From Anaerolineales bacterium UBA3499 (GTDB lineage Bacteria > Chloroflexota > Anaerolineae > Anaerolineales > UBA11657): a stretch of 36,044 bases of DNA. Positions within the stretch are counted from its first letter, which is position 1. Every line of letters begins with the position of its first letter. Below the pieces are notes generated by a model. The model saw nothing but the letters and a program-made list of their open reading frames with translations. It was not told the DNA's origin and ran no database searches. The translations under genes were made by a program, and so were the position numbers. Positions 25,455-35,334 of this stretch are shown in pieces. The stretch spans positions 1-36,044 of the forward strand of contig DFQC01000043.1 of assembly GCA_002377585.1 (NCBI GenBank), read 5' to 3'.

Positions 25455-26924
25455 GTGCTAACTGAGTATATGCAAACTGCAAATTGGCCAGCTTTTGACG
25501 AAATTTCGCCACCCAAAATGGTCTGCTTTGGTATTGGTAATGGTAGCGGTAGCAAGTTGTTTCAAAGTTACTTGGATGGTCATCCTCAAATCTATATGGT
25601 TCCTGCGTATATATTGATGTATCTTTATCCTCATTGGGATCAATGGAAAGATGAATATAGAGATAATTGGAATTGGGATACTATCATTAACGCTTTTTGT
25701 ATAAAACATGCTTCATTATTAGATACTCGACAGATACCAGGACATGATGGTATGACAACTCTAGGATCTGATAAGAATCAGTGGCTAGAGATTGACGAAA
25801 AGACATTTAGAGAATTTTTGACTCATTTACTCAGGGATCAGCCTATAAGTTGCAAAACATTTTTACTAGCTGTTCATTATGCATATGCTTATGCTAGAAA
25901 TGAGAATCTGAGCAATAAGAAAGTGCTTGTCTACCATATTCATGTGCATGAGTATGTGACCAAGTATCTAGCCCCAGATTTTCCTAATATGATTGCGCTT
26001 GGTTTTGTGAGAGATCCTAGATCAAATATCAAGGGACGATATGAAAGCGTTGTTTATATTGATAAACACAAGTTAAATGCTACGGATGCAACAGTATATA
26101 GACGACGTACTTATTACTATCATTCAGTATGGTTTACGGAAAGCCTTGAATATCTCAAAGGTTTGGATCCTGATAGTGTACGTGTTGTAAGGCACGAAGA
26201 TATGCATCATCGCTTAGAGAATCTAATGTATGCTACTGTTAATTTCTTAGGAATTGAGTTTGATGATTGTCTACTTCACAGTACTTTTGGGGGATTAAAG
26301 TGGTGGGGTGATAAGGCTTACAACATGAAACCCATGAACAAACCTAATCCTCGTGTGATTTCACTTGATTGGCAGAAAAGGTTGCCGCTGTTAGATTGGT
26401 TTGTTTTGGAAGGCTTATTCTACAATTATTGTCGTAAATATGATTATCCTTTGTACAAATACAATAAAGATAATGTATTCAACAGGGTAATCGTGTTTAT
26501 TGCTATGTTGCTCCCATCTCATTATGAACAGCGGGTATTCTGGAACTACATCAAATTTTCTAACATATTGGCGTTCTATAGAGATGCATGGGATGAAGCC
26601 AGAGACACTACTAGCTTAAAAGATTATGGCATGAATGCTTATTATCGACACAAATGGTCCAATACTGGTTTAAATCTCTGGAAATTGCGTTGGTATAGGC
26701 GTGCACTTAAATATGCTCATAATCTTCACCACAATCAAAAAAACTCAAATTCTTCCTTGATGTTTTTAGTTTCAGTTCAGTGGTGTTATGTGATTGTTAA
26801 CATATTTCGCTATTTGTGGTCAATTGTCACCTATCCAGTTATGGTAGTGAAACGTAGTATGCTGTTTGTACAGGCATTTATTAGAATGATTGTTAAATAT
26901 GAACATTTGCCCGAAAGCCTGTAG
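25455..26924 (+). CDS. Sulfotransferase-like protein with a hydrophobic C-terminal extension
   Basis: A 489-residue protein whose first 310 residues resemble PAPS-dependent sulfotransferases. The start CFGIGNGSGSKLFQSYLDGHPQI fits the 5'-phosphosulfate-binding loop and helix, GFVRDPRSN with the following RYES fits the 3'-phosphate site, and VRHEDM fits a later motif. The C-terminal 150 residues are rich in Tyr, Trp and hydrophobic stretches (about residues 435-465) and may bind a membrane. The start is uncertain: GTG 25455 or ATG 25470, neither with a strong ribosome binding site. It may sulfate the glycan. The CysC-like kinase at the end of the cluster could supply PAPS. Confidence 0.68.
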   Translation: MLTEYMQTANWPAFDEISPPKMVCFGIGNGSGSKLFQSYLDGHPQIYMVPAYILMYLYPHWDQWKDEYRDNWNWDTIINAFCIKHASLLDTRQIPGHDGMTTLGSDKNQWLEIDEKTFREFLTHLLRDQPISCKTFLLAVHYAYAYARNENLSNKKVLVYHIHVHEYVTKYLAPDFPNMIALGFVRDPRSNIKGRYESVVYIDKHKLNATDATVYRRRTYYYHSVWFTESLEYLKGLDPDSVRVVRHEDMHHRLENLMYATVNFLGIEFDDCLLHSTFGGLKWWGDKAYNMKPMNKPNPRVISLDWQKRLPLLDWFVLEGLFYNYCRKYDYPLYKYNKDNVFNRVIVFIAMLLPSHYEQRVFWNYIKFSNILAFYRDAWDEARDTTSLKDYGMNAYYRHKWSNTGLNLWKLRWYRRALKYAHNLHHNQKNSNSSLMFLVSVQWCYVIVNIFRYLWSIVTYPVMVVKRSMLFVQAFIRMIVKYEHLPESL

Positions 26925-27005
26925 AGTTTGGTGGGTTGCTAGGTAATCACAATACATATCACAATTGATTGAAGTTTCTTCGACATCGAAATATTTAGTC
27001 TGTTT

Positions 27006-28250
27006 ATGCTGCAAATAATTAGTTGGATCACAAATAATTTACTGCTTTTCTTGAGTAAATTTATAAAAATACGTATTGGATTAATACCTTACAGATCCAT
27101 AGGTAGGATTGCCGGAAATCTAGAATATTATCTTAGGGAAAAAGCATTAGGTGCGTCCTCCGAGAAAACTTTTGATATTTTATGTTCTGGAACTCGTCCT
27201 GTAAATCATCAGATTCTAAAAATGATTGATCGTAACTTTAGGGTTATTAAAAGTGATTTTGTATGGCGTTTGTTAACCAAAATTCAATCGACATTATTTA
27301 TGGACCCTAAGAGATTTTCAGACAGATTGGATGTTAGCTCGTGGATTGATCTTAGTCACTCTGGTTTTCTAGTGGAATGGGATATATGGCAACAAGCCGG
27401 TCCACAACTTAGTTTTTCTAGTGCAGAGCATGTGGTTGGTAAGAAAATATTGATGAATCTAGGTGTACCTGAAGGTCAGGAATATGTATGTATGCACGCA
27501 CGTGATATGGATTACACAGATTCGCCAGATTATGAACGTAATCCAAATGATCAATTCTCCATGTATGATTTTCGTGATTGTAATATTGACACCTATGTGC
27601 CTGCAGCTGAGTGGTTGGTAGAGCAGGGATTGTGGGTTATTAGAGTAGGTCATCAAGCTAAAGGAGCAATAAATTCAAATAACCCTAGAATAATCGACTA
27701 TGCGTTTGAGCATCGTCAACTGATAGAAAACCCCGAGTTTGCCGATGTTTATCTGCAAGCTCATTGTAAGTTTTTCCTTGGTTGTACAGCTGGAATTTAC
27801 TATCTATCTCACATATTTGATGTGCCAATGGCATTTGTTAATATGGTTCCATTGGCTGAAAGTGGCAGATCAAGTCATGACCTATTTATATTGAAAAAGT
27901 ATTGGAATACTTGTGAAGAACGATTTATGTCGTTTCATGAAATGGTTCTGAGAGGTGCTGATTGGAACCGATTGTGGCATGACAAACAAAAAGCAATTGC
28001 TGATGAGGGGATTGTAATAGTTGATAATACTGCAGACGAAATACTTTTGCTTGTTCAGGAAATGCTGGGTCGTTTGAATAATTCCTGGATCGATAATCCT
28101 GCTGATCCCGCATTACAAGCTTTGTTCCGTAATATTTTTCCTGCTAATCATCCTATGAAGGAGTTTCCCGGATATGCAGGTTCTGAATTCCTTCGCCAAA
28201 ATGAAGATTTGTTGCATAAAAAAAGAGTTCAAATGGAGACTATAAAATAA
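27006..28250 (+). CDS. TIGR04372-family putative glycosyltransferase
   Basis: A 414-residue protein that I place in the glycosyltransferase family TIGR04372 by its N-terminal IRIGLI...RIAGN-E box, the VCMHARDMDY segment and the later SNNPRIIDYA and FFLGCTAGIYYLSHIF motifs, which occur in this order in the family. A hydrophobic stretch at residues 5-25 suggests membrane association. Acceptor and donor are unknown. It ends 1 nt before the PEP mutase start, so the transferase and phosphonate genes are tightly coupled. A second gene of this family starts at the right edge. The 81-nt gap upstream has only a short TTCGA/TCGAA palindrome. Confidence 0.72.
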   Translation: MLQIISWITNNLLLFLSKFIKIRIGLIPYRSIGRIAGNLEYYLREKALGASSEKTFDILCSGTRPVNHQILKMIDRNFRVIKSDFVWRLLTKIQSTLFMDPKRFSDRLDVSSWIDLSHSGFLVEWDIWQQAGPQLSFSSAEHVVGKKILMNLGVPEGQEYVCMHARDMDYTDSPDYERNPNDQFSMYDFRDCNIDTYVPAAEWLVEQGLWVIRVGHQAKGAINSNNPRIIDYAFEHRQLIENPEFADVYLQAHCKFFLGCTAGIYYLSHIFDVPMAFVNMVPLAESGRSSHDLFILKKYWNTCEERFMSFHEMVLRGADWNRLWHDKQKAIADEGIVIVDNTADEILLLVQEMLGRLNNSWIDNPADPALQALFRNIFPANHPMKEFPGYAGSEFLRQNEDLLHKKRVQMETIK

Positions 28251-28251
28251 T

Positions 28252-29991
28252 ATGTCATTAAGCTTTAATGTTACCCCCAGCCAACGAAGATCTAAGCTGA
28301 TCAATAGTATTGATGCTCAAGGGTTTGTCAGGATAATTGAGGCCCATAATGGTCTCAGTGCGTTAGTAGGACAAACTGCTAGTTTTGAAAGAGATGGCCA
28401 GTCCATAAGATATGATGGATTTTGGGAAAGTAGTTTGACAGATTCCGCATCAAAAGGTCTACCAGATGCTGAGATTGTTGGGAATCCATCGAGATTACAT
28501 ACGATTGATGAAATACTTAGCGTTACATCTAAGCCGATGATTGTTGATGGAGACACAGGTGGATCAGATGTGCAATTTGAATATTTTGTGCGTGATTTAG
28601 AGCGTTTAGGAGTATCCGCTGTCATTATAGAAGACAAAATATTTCCCAAGCGCAATAGCCTTGATGCCTCTGCTAATCAGACTTTGGAAGATCCAGATGC
28701 ATTTGCTAGAAAAATAGTACGTGGCCGCGAGGCACGAGTGACAGATGTATTTATGGTAATTGCTCGTTTGGAAAGTCTTATAGCAGGATTAGGCATTGAA
28801 GATGCAGTGATGCGAGCTAAGAAATATATTGATTCTGGAGTGGATGGAATTATGATCCATTCAAAACAGGATAGTCCAGATGAAGTAATCGAGTTTGCAA
28901 ATTTGTATGACGAATTGTGCAAACCATTTGGCCGTCGCCCTGTATTGGTTTGTGTGCCAACAACCTATAATTTGATTACTGATGCTGAATTAGCTAAGTA
29001 TGGATTTAATGTCATTATTCATGCTAATCATCTTTTGCGTGCCTCCCATAAAGCAATGTTAGCTACATCTGAGGTGATTTTGTCAAATGATAGGGGGTTT
29101 GAGGCCGAACCTTGGTGTATTGCTTTACCCAAAGTGTTTGCGCAGGTAGGATTTGATCAGGTTAAAACTAAGGATCGTGAAGCATCTAAAACACAACGAT
29201 TGTCAGTGATAATACCGGCTGCAGGACAGGATCCAATATTTGCTGACGGACCTAAATCTCTCATAGAAATCAACTCCAAACCAATATTAAGACATCAGAT
29301 TGAGACTATTCGTAAGGTGGGGATTAATGAGATTGTAGTTGTTAGAGGATACCAAGGTGAGCAGTTTGATAAATTCTCGGACGAAAGTGGCTTGAGTTTC
29401 TGTGATAATCCACAGTATCTACATACACATAGTATTCATTCTTTGTTTTGTGCTGACCAGTATTTAGGTAACGGCTTTGTACTAGCCTTTTCTGATGTTT
29501 TGTTTAGCGATGATATCTTGCGTTGGTTGATTGATACCGAAAATGACATTGTGTTAGCTGTTGATAATTCATATCGTTATCATCGACATGAGATTGATAA
29601 AAACCTGGATTTAGTGATTACTCGTGAAGGACGTACAGGACATCATCGCAGTTTGCACCCAATTAAAAAGAAGGTTGAAATTACCCGAATGGGCAAGAAT
29701 GTTAGTATGGATGAAGCTGATTATGAGTTTACAGGCCTAGCATATTTCTCGGAAGAGGGTGCCCGAACAGTTCGTCAGGTGTATCGTGATTGTCTGGAGA
29801 ATGTACATGAATCGTTTCATGAATCTGACTCCTTTGCTAAAGCCACTATTTCTGATTTTGTGCAAGAGATTATCAATCGAGGATTTTCAGTACATGGGTT
29901 AGAGGTGTACAAAGGTTGGATGGAAGTTCATAATCAAATGGATATTGAAGTTGCCAGTAAAGAGTTGCGCTCAGATTTAGTTGGATCATAA
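28252..29991 (+). CDS. pepM: Phosphoenolpyruvate phosphomutase fused to a nucleotidyltransferase
   Basis: The key phosphonate gene: it converts phosphoenolpyruvate to phosphonopyruvate, creating the C-P bond. The N-terminal domain (about residues 15-305) has the PEP mutase signature EDKIFPKRNS (127-136) and the metal-site segment DGDTGG (99-104). This distinguishes it from isocitrate-lyase relatives, which have a Cys-containing loop. From S318 onward a nucleotidyltransferase fold begins (VIIPAAGQ, then PKSLIEINSKPILRHQI), with a later YLHTHSIHSLFCA block like that of phosphocholine/phosphonate cytidylyltransferases. The usual GxxR arginine is not obvious in its loop. Such fusions suggest that the product is activated with CMP. 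It lies 3 nt before the decarboxylase gene. Confidence 0.93.
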   Translation: MSLSFNVTPSQRRSKLINSIDAQGFVRIIEAHNGLSALVGQTASFERDGQSIRYDGFWESSLTDSASKGLPDAEIVGNPSRLHTIDEILSVTSKPMIVDGDTGGSDVQFEYFVRDLERLGVSAVIIEDKIFPKRNSLDASANQTLEDPDAFARKIVRGREARVTDVFMVIARLESLIAGLGIEDAVMRAKKYIDSGVDGIMIHSKQDSPDEVIEFANLYDELCKPFGRRPVLVCVPTTYNLITDAELAKYGFNVIIHANHLLRASHKAMLATSEVILSNDRGFEAEPWCIALPKVFAQVGFDQVKTKDREASKTQRLSVIIPAAGQDPIFADGPKSLIEINSKPILRHQIETIRKVGINEIVVVRGYQGEQFDKFSDESGLSFCDNPQYLHTHSIHSLFCADQYLGNGFVLAFSDVLFSDDILRWLIDTENDIVLAVDNSYRYHRHEIDKNLDLVITREGRTGHHRSLHPIKKKVEITRMGKNVSMDEADYEFTGLAYFSEEGARTVRQVYRDCLENVHESFHESDSFAKATISDFVQEIINRGFSVHGLEVYKGWMEVHNQMDIEVASKELRSDLVGS

Positions 29992-29994
29992 ATT

Positions 29995-31137
29995 ATGATC
30001 GATGCACATGACTTTTTAGAAAGAATCCAAAAAGAAAACATTGGTTTGGCTACTGGTGTTCCAGGGTCTTTACTTAGTCCGTTAACTAATCATATAGTAA
30101 GTATAGATAATTTTGATTACATCAATGCTGTAAGTGAAGGGGAGGCGATAGGCATAGCAGCTGGTAGTAGCCTATCAGGTAGGATAGGAATAGTACTGAT
30201 TCAGAATTCAGGATTGGGCAATATAGTAAACCCTGTTACTTCATTGACTAATGTTTACCAAATACCTTTTCTATTAATAGTTTCTCATAGAGGTGATCCA
30301 GGTAAGAAACCTGATGCTGCGCAACATGCAATCATGGGTAAGATCACCAATTCATTGATTGACCTTATCGGCATTTATCGACAAGATTTCCCGTCAAACT
30401 ATTCAGAAATTGATACAGCAGTGTCTAGTACGTTTAATTTTATGAACAAAGAATCACTTCCAGCTGCCTTTGTGTTAAAGAGGGATATGTTGCAGTCCTA
30501 TGAATATCATGAGCAACACAATGATTATGTTTATGAGTCAGGTATTTTGCTCAGTAATGATGAGTCTCCTATTGTTTCATTGAGCATTAGAGATTCAATT
30601 GAATTATTGTCATTAAATCAAGATATATGTGTTTCAACTACTGGGATAATATCGCGAGAATTGTTTCAAGTCCGTGATCGTCCGCAAAATTTTTATATGC
30701 AAGGTTCAATGGGCACTGCTGCTGCTCTAGGTCTAGGTGTGGCACTTAACAAACCGAATCGAAAGGTAGTGGTTTTAGATGGGGATGGTTCTATACTTAT
30801 GCGTTTGGGGTCGTTGGCTACGGTTGGATATCACAAACCAGCCAATTATGTTCATGTTGTATTAGATAATGAGATGTATGCGTCAACTGGCGGACAATCG
30901 TCAGCAGCTCCAGCAGTATCTTTGTCACATATGGCTATCGCTTCAGGTTATAGAAAAGCCATTACAGTGTATGGAGCTGATGCGCTGTCATATTATTGGG
31001 ATCAATTGAGAAATAATGAAGTAGGCCCTTCACTTTTGCATGTAAAAGTAAAGCGAATTGCTGATAAAATGCCGCCTCGACCCACATTGAGTCCTCCAGA
31101 AATTGCTAACAGATTTGCAGAGAGCATTAATGTATAG
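29995..31137 (+). CDS. ppd: Phosphonopyruvate decarboxylase
   Basis: A thiamine-diphosphate enzyme that pulls the unfavourable PEP mutase equilibrium by decarboxylating phosphonopyruvate to phosphonoacetaldehyde. The N-terminal pyrimidine domain has ATGVPGSLLSPL and the catalytic Glu in VSEGEAIGIAAG. The diphosphate motif runs from GDGS (263-266) to DNEMYASTGGQ with N292. The 380-residue length and the absence of a middle Rossmann domain match phosphonopyruvate/sulfopyruvate decarboxylases and exclude acetolactate synthases. It starts 3 nt after the mutase fusion, which settles the substrate as phosphonopyruvate over sulfopyruvate. Confidence 0.93.
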   Translation: MIDAHDFLERIQKENIGLATGVPGSLLSPLTNHIVSIDNFDYINAVSEGEAIGIAAGSSLSGRIGIVLIQNSGLGNIVNPVTSLTNVYQIPFLLIVSHRGDPGKKPDAAQHAIMGKITNSLIDLIGIYRQDFPSNYSEIDTAVSSTFNFMNKESLPAAFVLKRDMLQSYEYHEQHNDYVYESGILLSNDESPIVSLSIRDSIELLSLNQDICVSTTGIISRELFQVRDRPQNFYMQGSMGTAAALGLGVALNKPNRKVVVLDGDGSILMRLGSLATVGYHKPANYVHVVLDNEMYASTGGQSSAAPAVSLSHMAIASGYRKAITVYGADALSYYWDQLRNNEVGPSLLHVKVKRIADKMPPRPTLSPPEIANRFAESINV

Positions 31138-31184
31138 ATATATCATAAAACAGTCATTATTTGAGGTATCACACCAACAATAAT

Positions 31185-33125
31185 ATGTGTGGTTTCGTAG
31201 GTGTAGTGTCTTTAAATAGCGAAGAACATATAGATCCTGCGGTTATGACTAGTATGACTGATACTATTGTGCATCGAGGTCCTGATGATCATGGGTATCA
31301 TTTTGAGGGTGGTGTTGGTTTGGGGTTTCGCAGATTATCCATTATTGATTTAGATAATGGTAATCAGCCAATGACCAATGAAAATCGAGATATCTGGTTA
31401 TGTTTTAACGGAGAAATATATAACTATCAAGATTTGGGCAAGAAGTTACGATCTTTAGGTCACAATTTTCGTACCAGATGCGATACTGAAGTAATTCTTC
31501 ATGCTTATGAAGAATGGGGAGTCCATGCAGTTGACCATCTTGTCGGTATGTTTGCATTTAGCATTTGGGATCGGAATCAGAAAAAGCTTTTACTGGTTAG
31601 AGACAGGATGGGTGTTAAACCTATTTATTGGACATTAGTGTCTGGCAAACTCATATTTGCTTCTGAAGTGAAAGCTATATTGGAATATCCAAATGTAGAA
31701 AGAAAAGCCGACATAAATGCACTGTCTAGCTATCTTACATTTCGTCATGCAGTGGGCGATATGACATTCTATAGCGGAATCCACAAATTGATGCCAGGGT
31801 GTTATCTTGAGTATCAAGATGGTAAGGTGCACATTCAAAAATATTACGATTTGCCAGTAAATAATAATTTCGAAGATCTTGGGGAGGATTATTATTTAGA
31901 TACTACATATGATCTTCTGAAGCAATCGGTCGATAATCGTATGATAGCAGATGTACCTCTTGGAGCTTATCTAAGTGGTGGTCTAGACTCAAGTATTTTG
32001 GTAGCTATGATGGCATCAGAAAAGCGGGATCGGACTAGAACTTTCTCGATTGGTTACGAGGAAGACGATTACAATGAGGAATATTTTGCAAGATTGGTCA
32101 GCCAGCATTGTAATACAGACCATCATCAAATTATTCTATCCAATACCAACTATTTAGATATCTGGCCTGATTTGGTGCATCATCGTGATGGGCCTCTATC
32201 TATACCGCATGAAATAGCACTGTATCAGATGTCTGTTGAATTAAAGAAAAGAGTTACTGTTGTACTATCGGGGGAGGGTGCAGATGAACTTTTCGGTGGT
32301 TATGGACGTGTTCAGAGATCACCTATGGATTGGAAAAAAATACAATGGATAAGAAGAATTATTGGTTCTTTATTAGCAGACGCTATAGGCGCAAAGAGTC
32401 CTAAGGGGTCTATATTTAATTTAGTTGGCATCAAAAATCATATGGAACATTTTTTCCATACTTACAATTGGATGCCGTTTGAAGAAAAGTGGTCACTTTT
32501 GACCGATGGTGTTCTAGAACAACTTAATAATGATAGCAAAACAATAGGTGTGTTTGAAGATATTTTTGCAAATACTGCACATATAAATCCATACGACCGT
32601 GTACTTCACATTTTTCAAAAAATACATCTAACTTGTCTGCTGGATAGGCTTGATATGATGAGTATGGCTGCCTCAGTCGAGGCAAGAGTTCCATTTGTGG
32701 ACGATCATGAATTGGTAGAACATGTAATTAATATTCCATATCATTACAAGTTGAAATGGAAGTCTCGTTTACATGCAATGAAATCATTGTTTTATTCTAG
32801 CTTTAAGGCGAGTGAGTGGTTGGATACAAACAAATATCTTTTGCGTAGGGTGGGATCGTTAATTTTGCCTGACACGATTGCTTCCCGCAAGAAACTTGGG
32901 TTTCCAACACCTTTGGATTTATGGCTAAAAAATGGAATGCTCGATTATGCCAAAGAGATACTTCTTGATGATATGGCAATAAGACGTGGTTTGTTTGACA
33001 GAAAAGAATTGGAGAAGTACATGAACTCGAACCAAGAACTACCTTATGATTTCTTTGGAAAAAAGATATGGATGTTGACGAATATAGAATTGTGGTTTAG
33101 GGATAGTGGTGCATTTATACAATGA
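31185..33125 (+). CDS. asnB: Glutamine-hydrolysing asparagine synthetase-like amidotransferase
   Basis: A 646-residue class II amidotransferase. The start must be ATG 31185, giving MCGFVGVV, because Cys2 is the glutaminase nucleophile and must be at the mature N-terminus. An upstream in-frame start at 31161 would bury it. The N-terminal domain has HRGPDDHGYH and LCFNGEIYNY. The C-terminal synthetase domain has the ATP pyrophosphatase loop GAYLSGGLDSS and SGEGADELFGGYGR. Homologues in secondary-metabolite and glycan clusters often amidate other acids. Because it lies between the decarboxylase and an aldehyde dehydrogenase, a phosphonoacid or sugar acid may be the acceptor. That target is inference, and plain asparagine synthesis is also possible. 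Confidence 0.92.
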   Translation: MCGFVGVVSLNSEEHIDPAVMTSMTDTIVHRGPDDHGYHFEGGVGLGFRRLSIIDLDNGNQPMTNENRDIWLCFNGEIYNYQDLGKKLRSLGHNFRTRCDTEVILHAYEEWGVHAVDHLVGMFAFSIWDRNQKKLLLVRDRMGVKPIYWTLVSGKLIFASEVKAILEYPNVERKADINALSSYLTFRHAVGDMTFYSGIHKLMPGCYLEYQDGKVHIQKYYDLPVNNNFEDLGEDYYLDTTYDLLKQSVDNRMIADVPLGAYLSGGLDSSILVAMMASEKRDRTRTFSIGYEEDDYNEEYFARLVSQHCNTDHHQIILSNTNYLDIWPDLVHHRDGPLSIPHEIALYQMSVELKKRVTVVLSGEGADELFGGYGRVQRSPMDWKKIQWIRRIIGSLLADAIGAKSPKGSIFNLVGIKNHMEHFFHTYNWMPFEEKWSLLTDGVLEQLNNDSKTIGVFEDIFANTAHINPYDRVLHIFQKIHLTCLLDRLDMMSMAASVEARVPFVDDHELVEHVINIPYHYKLKWKSRLHAMKSLFYSSFKASEWLDTNKYLLRRVGSLILPDTIASRKKLGFPTPLDLWLKNGMLDYAKEILLDDMAIRRGLFDRKELEKYMNSNQELPYDFFGKKIWMLTNIELWFRDSGAFIQ

Positions 33126-33158
33126 TGAGCTTCAGTATTGGTTAAGTAGACAAATAAC

Positions 33159-34583
33159 ATGACAACAAGTAACCAGATGAAACATTCTGACAATCTATTT
33201 GAAGTTATAAATCCTTACTCACGTGAAATTGTAGATACTGTACCAATAGCGTCTGCACAACAAATTGATGATGCTCTGAATTCATCCTATCGGTTTCAAT
33301 GTAATCTTACCGGTTTAGATCGGGCTCAAATCCTATCCAAAGCAGCTGAATCAATTGAAAATCAAAAAAGCCAATTTGCTCAACTTATTAGTTCAGAATC
33401 CGGTTTGTGCATTAAACATTCTTTGTACGAGATATCTAGGGCTGTAAATTGTCTGAACTACAGCGTCAAGCAAGCCGAACTAATTGACAATGTAGACTTA
33501 ACATCAGATTTTGTCTCCAATTACTCTCAATTGGAACCGGAGTTAAGTGTAATTTCTGAACCATGGGATTTGGCGATTGGTATAACACCCTTTAACCATC
33601 CGCTAAATATGGTTGTTCATAAAGTTGCACCTGCTATAGCTGCAGGCACACCTATAGTGATAAAGCCGTCCGAAAAAACACCTTTGACTGCTATTAAGTT
33701 TGGAGAGATATTAATTGCATGTGGTTTACCGGAAAATATGCTCAATATTGTTATTGGTGTACCAGCAAAAACTATAGTGGATCAGTTGGTATCATATCCA
33801 GGATTAGATCTTGTTAGCTTTACGGGTAGTGTACAAGTGGGCAAATATATAGCTGCCAAGATGGCTAATAATGGTAACGGTCTCAAAAAATATATGCCAG
33901 AATTGGGAGGAAATGCCGCTTTTGTGGTGATGGACGACTGTGATGTTGACCTGGCAGCAAATGTTGCTCTCGGAGCATATGCCAATTCTGGCCAAAGATG
34001 TACCGCTATAAGAAAAATATTGCTTCATGATTCAATAGCAGATGATTTTCTGCAAAGGTTTGTTGAGTTGGCTAGTCAAATAAAGTATGGTGATCCCATG
34101 GATCCAAATGTCGATATGGGTACTGTGATATCTGCTGAACAAGCCAAAGTCATTCAAACTAGAATTGAAAATGCTGTACAAGATGGCGCACATGTTTTGC
34201 TCGGCAATGAAAGGGATGGGGCTTTATTGTCTCCGACCGTTGTGGACAATGTGTCTCATAATAGTGAACTAGTAGTAGAAGAAACATTTGGTCCAGTGGC
34301 TTCAATCATGAGAATTCACAGTATTGAAGATGCTATATCTTTGATTAAATCCTCTCCATTCAGACTCGCTGGTTCAATTGCTACCTCTAATCGTGATATT
34401 GCTGAAAGGTTGCACAATTCTATACAGGTGGGTCAATTTAGTTGGAATGGCCCCCCGGGTTACAGAACTGAAGAAGCACCATTCGGAGGGTTTGGTGATT
34501 CTGGTAATGGCGAGAAGGAGGGAGTGATTATGATGACCAGGGCTATGAGGCGTTTGCGAACATTTTATGAGCATCGTAGATAA
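33159..34583 (+). CDS. Aldehyde dehydrogenase, possible phosphonoacetaldehyde dehydrogenase
   Basis: A 474-residue aldehyde dehydrogenase. The catalytic cysteine is C281 in GQRCTAIRK and the general-base glutamate is E248 in PELGGNAA. ITPFNHPLNMV and KPSEKTPL form the cofactor site, and SFTGSVQVGK follows. It belongs to the subgroup with GQRC rather than GQxCCAGSR, which includes PhnY, lactaldehyde and succinate-semialdehyde dehydrogenases. It is therefore distinct from the enzyme at 5848-7329. Placed in the phosphonate block, it may oxidise phosphonoacetaldehyde to phosphonoacetate, as PhnY does. It follows asnB by 33 nt and precedes the cytidylyltransferase by 8 nt. Confidence 0.85.
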   Translation: MTTSNQMKHSDNLFEVINPYSREIVDTVPIASAQQIDDALNSSYRFQCNLTGLDRAQILSKAAESIENQKSQFAQLISSESGLCIKHSLYEISRAVNCLNYSVKQAELIDNVDLTSDFVSNYSQLEPELSVISEPWDLAIGITPFNHPLNMVVHKVAPAIAAGTPIVIKPSEKTPLTAIKFGEILIACGLPENMLNIVIGVPAKTIVDQLVSYPGLDLVSFTGSVQVGKYIAAKMANNGNGLKKYMPELGGNAAFVVMDDCDVDLAANVALGAYANSGQRCTAIRKILLHDSIADDFLQRFVELASQIKYGDPMDPNVDMGTVISAEQAKVIQTRIENAVQDGAHVLLGNERDGALLSPTVVDNVSHNSELVVEETFGPVASIMRIHSIEDAISLIKSSPFRLAGSIATSNRDIAERLHNSIQVGQFSWNGPPGYRTEEAPFGGFGDSGNGEKEGVIMMTRAMRRLRTFYEHRR

Positions 34584-34591
34584 TTAGTGCA

Positions 34592-35302
34592 TTGAAAGCA
34601 ATTATTCTAGCTGCAGGACGTTCCTCAAGGTTATATCCTATTACGCTTGAGTTACCAAAATGTCTTTTACAAATAGGCAAAAAGAAACTAATAGAGCATC
34701 AAGTTGATTGGTTACGTAGATGTGGAATAGAAGACATATTAGTTGTCACTGGATATTTAAATCATTTGATTGAAGCTGAATTGGGGTCAGCAGTTCAATA
34801 CTCTTATTATAGTGACTATGAAAATACTAACAATTTGCATACATTGTATAGTGTAAGAGATGAGATGGATGGAGACACAATTATACTTTTCTCCGATGTT
34901 TTATTATCTGTGAATCTTTTACAGCGTTGTATTAATAGTAGTCAGGATATATGTTTGATTATTGATTCTTCCACTATTACGGACAAGACTATGCGTATTC
35001 AAACACATGATGGATTTATAAGTGATATCGGAAGTCATATTAATGTTGAAGACGCTGATGGAAATTTTATAGGTGTGGGCAAATTTTCAAAATACGCAGT
35101 TGATTTACTTGTAAATCAACTGCGAGATTTAGTGGATGATAATATGTATATTAATGATTACTATACTATTGCACTTAGCAAGTTGTCTCCAAAGGGACAC
35201 AAAATAGGCTTTATAGAATCTATGAGCGAGCCTTGGTTTGAAATAGATACGCAGGATGATTACGATAAAGTGACTAATAGTTCATTTGCAAATGAGGAGT
35301 AA
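34592..35302 (+). CDS. LicC-like cytidylyltransferase
   Basis: A 236-residue sugar-nucleotidyltransferase-fold protein. The pyrophosphorylase signature AAGRSSRLYPIT is followed by LPKCLLQIG, the NTNNLHTLYS block matches CTP:phosphocholine and CTP:2-aminoethylphosphonate cytidylyltransferases, and SEPWFEIDTQDD ends the active site. It probably activates a phosphonate or phosphorylated headgroup with CTP for transfer to a glycan. I start it at TTG 34592, giving MKAIILAAG, the normal N-terminus. No clear ribosome binding site precedes it, and coupling to the upstream gene 8 nt away is likely. It is the second nucleotidyltransferase of the block, beside the domain fused to PEP mutase. Confidence 0.87.
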   Translation: MKAIILAAGRSSRLYPITLELPKCLLQIGKKKLIEHQVDWLRRCGIEDILVVTGYLNHLIEAELGSAVQYSYYSDYENTNNLHTLYSVRDEMDGDTIILFSDVLLSVNLLQRCINSSQDICLIIDSSTITDKTMRIQTHDGFISDIGSHINVEDADGNFIGVGKFSKYAVDLLVNQLRDLVDDNMYINDYYTIALSKLSPKGHKIGFIESMSEPWFEIDTQDDYDKVTNSSFANEE

Positions 35303-35334
35303 TAATGTGGGATGTATATCGTGAGGATTGAATC

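Noticed and set aside
35305..35331. TGA as a sense codon (recoded genetic code or selenocysteine)
   Set aside because: lepB, argF and the first epimerase gene all end at TGA in proper places, and no selenocysteine insertion hairpin or typical context is apparent after 35331. A mutation, sequence error or re-initiation is simpler.
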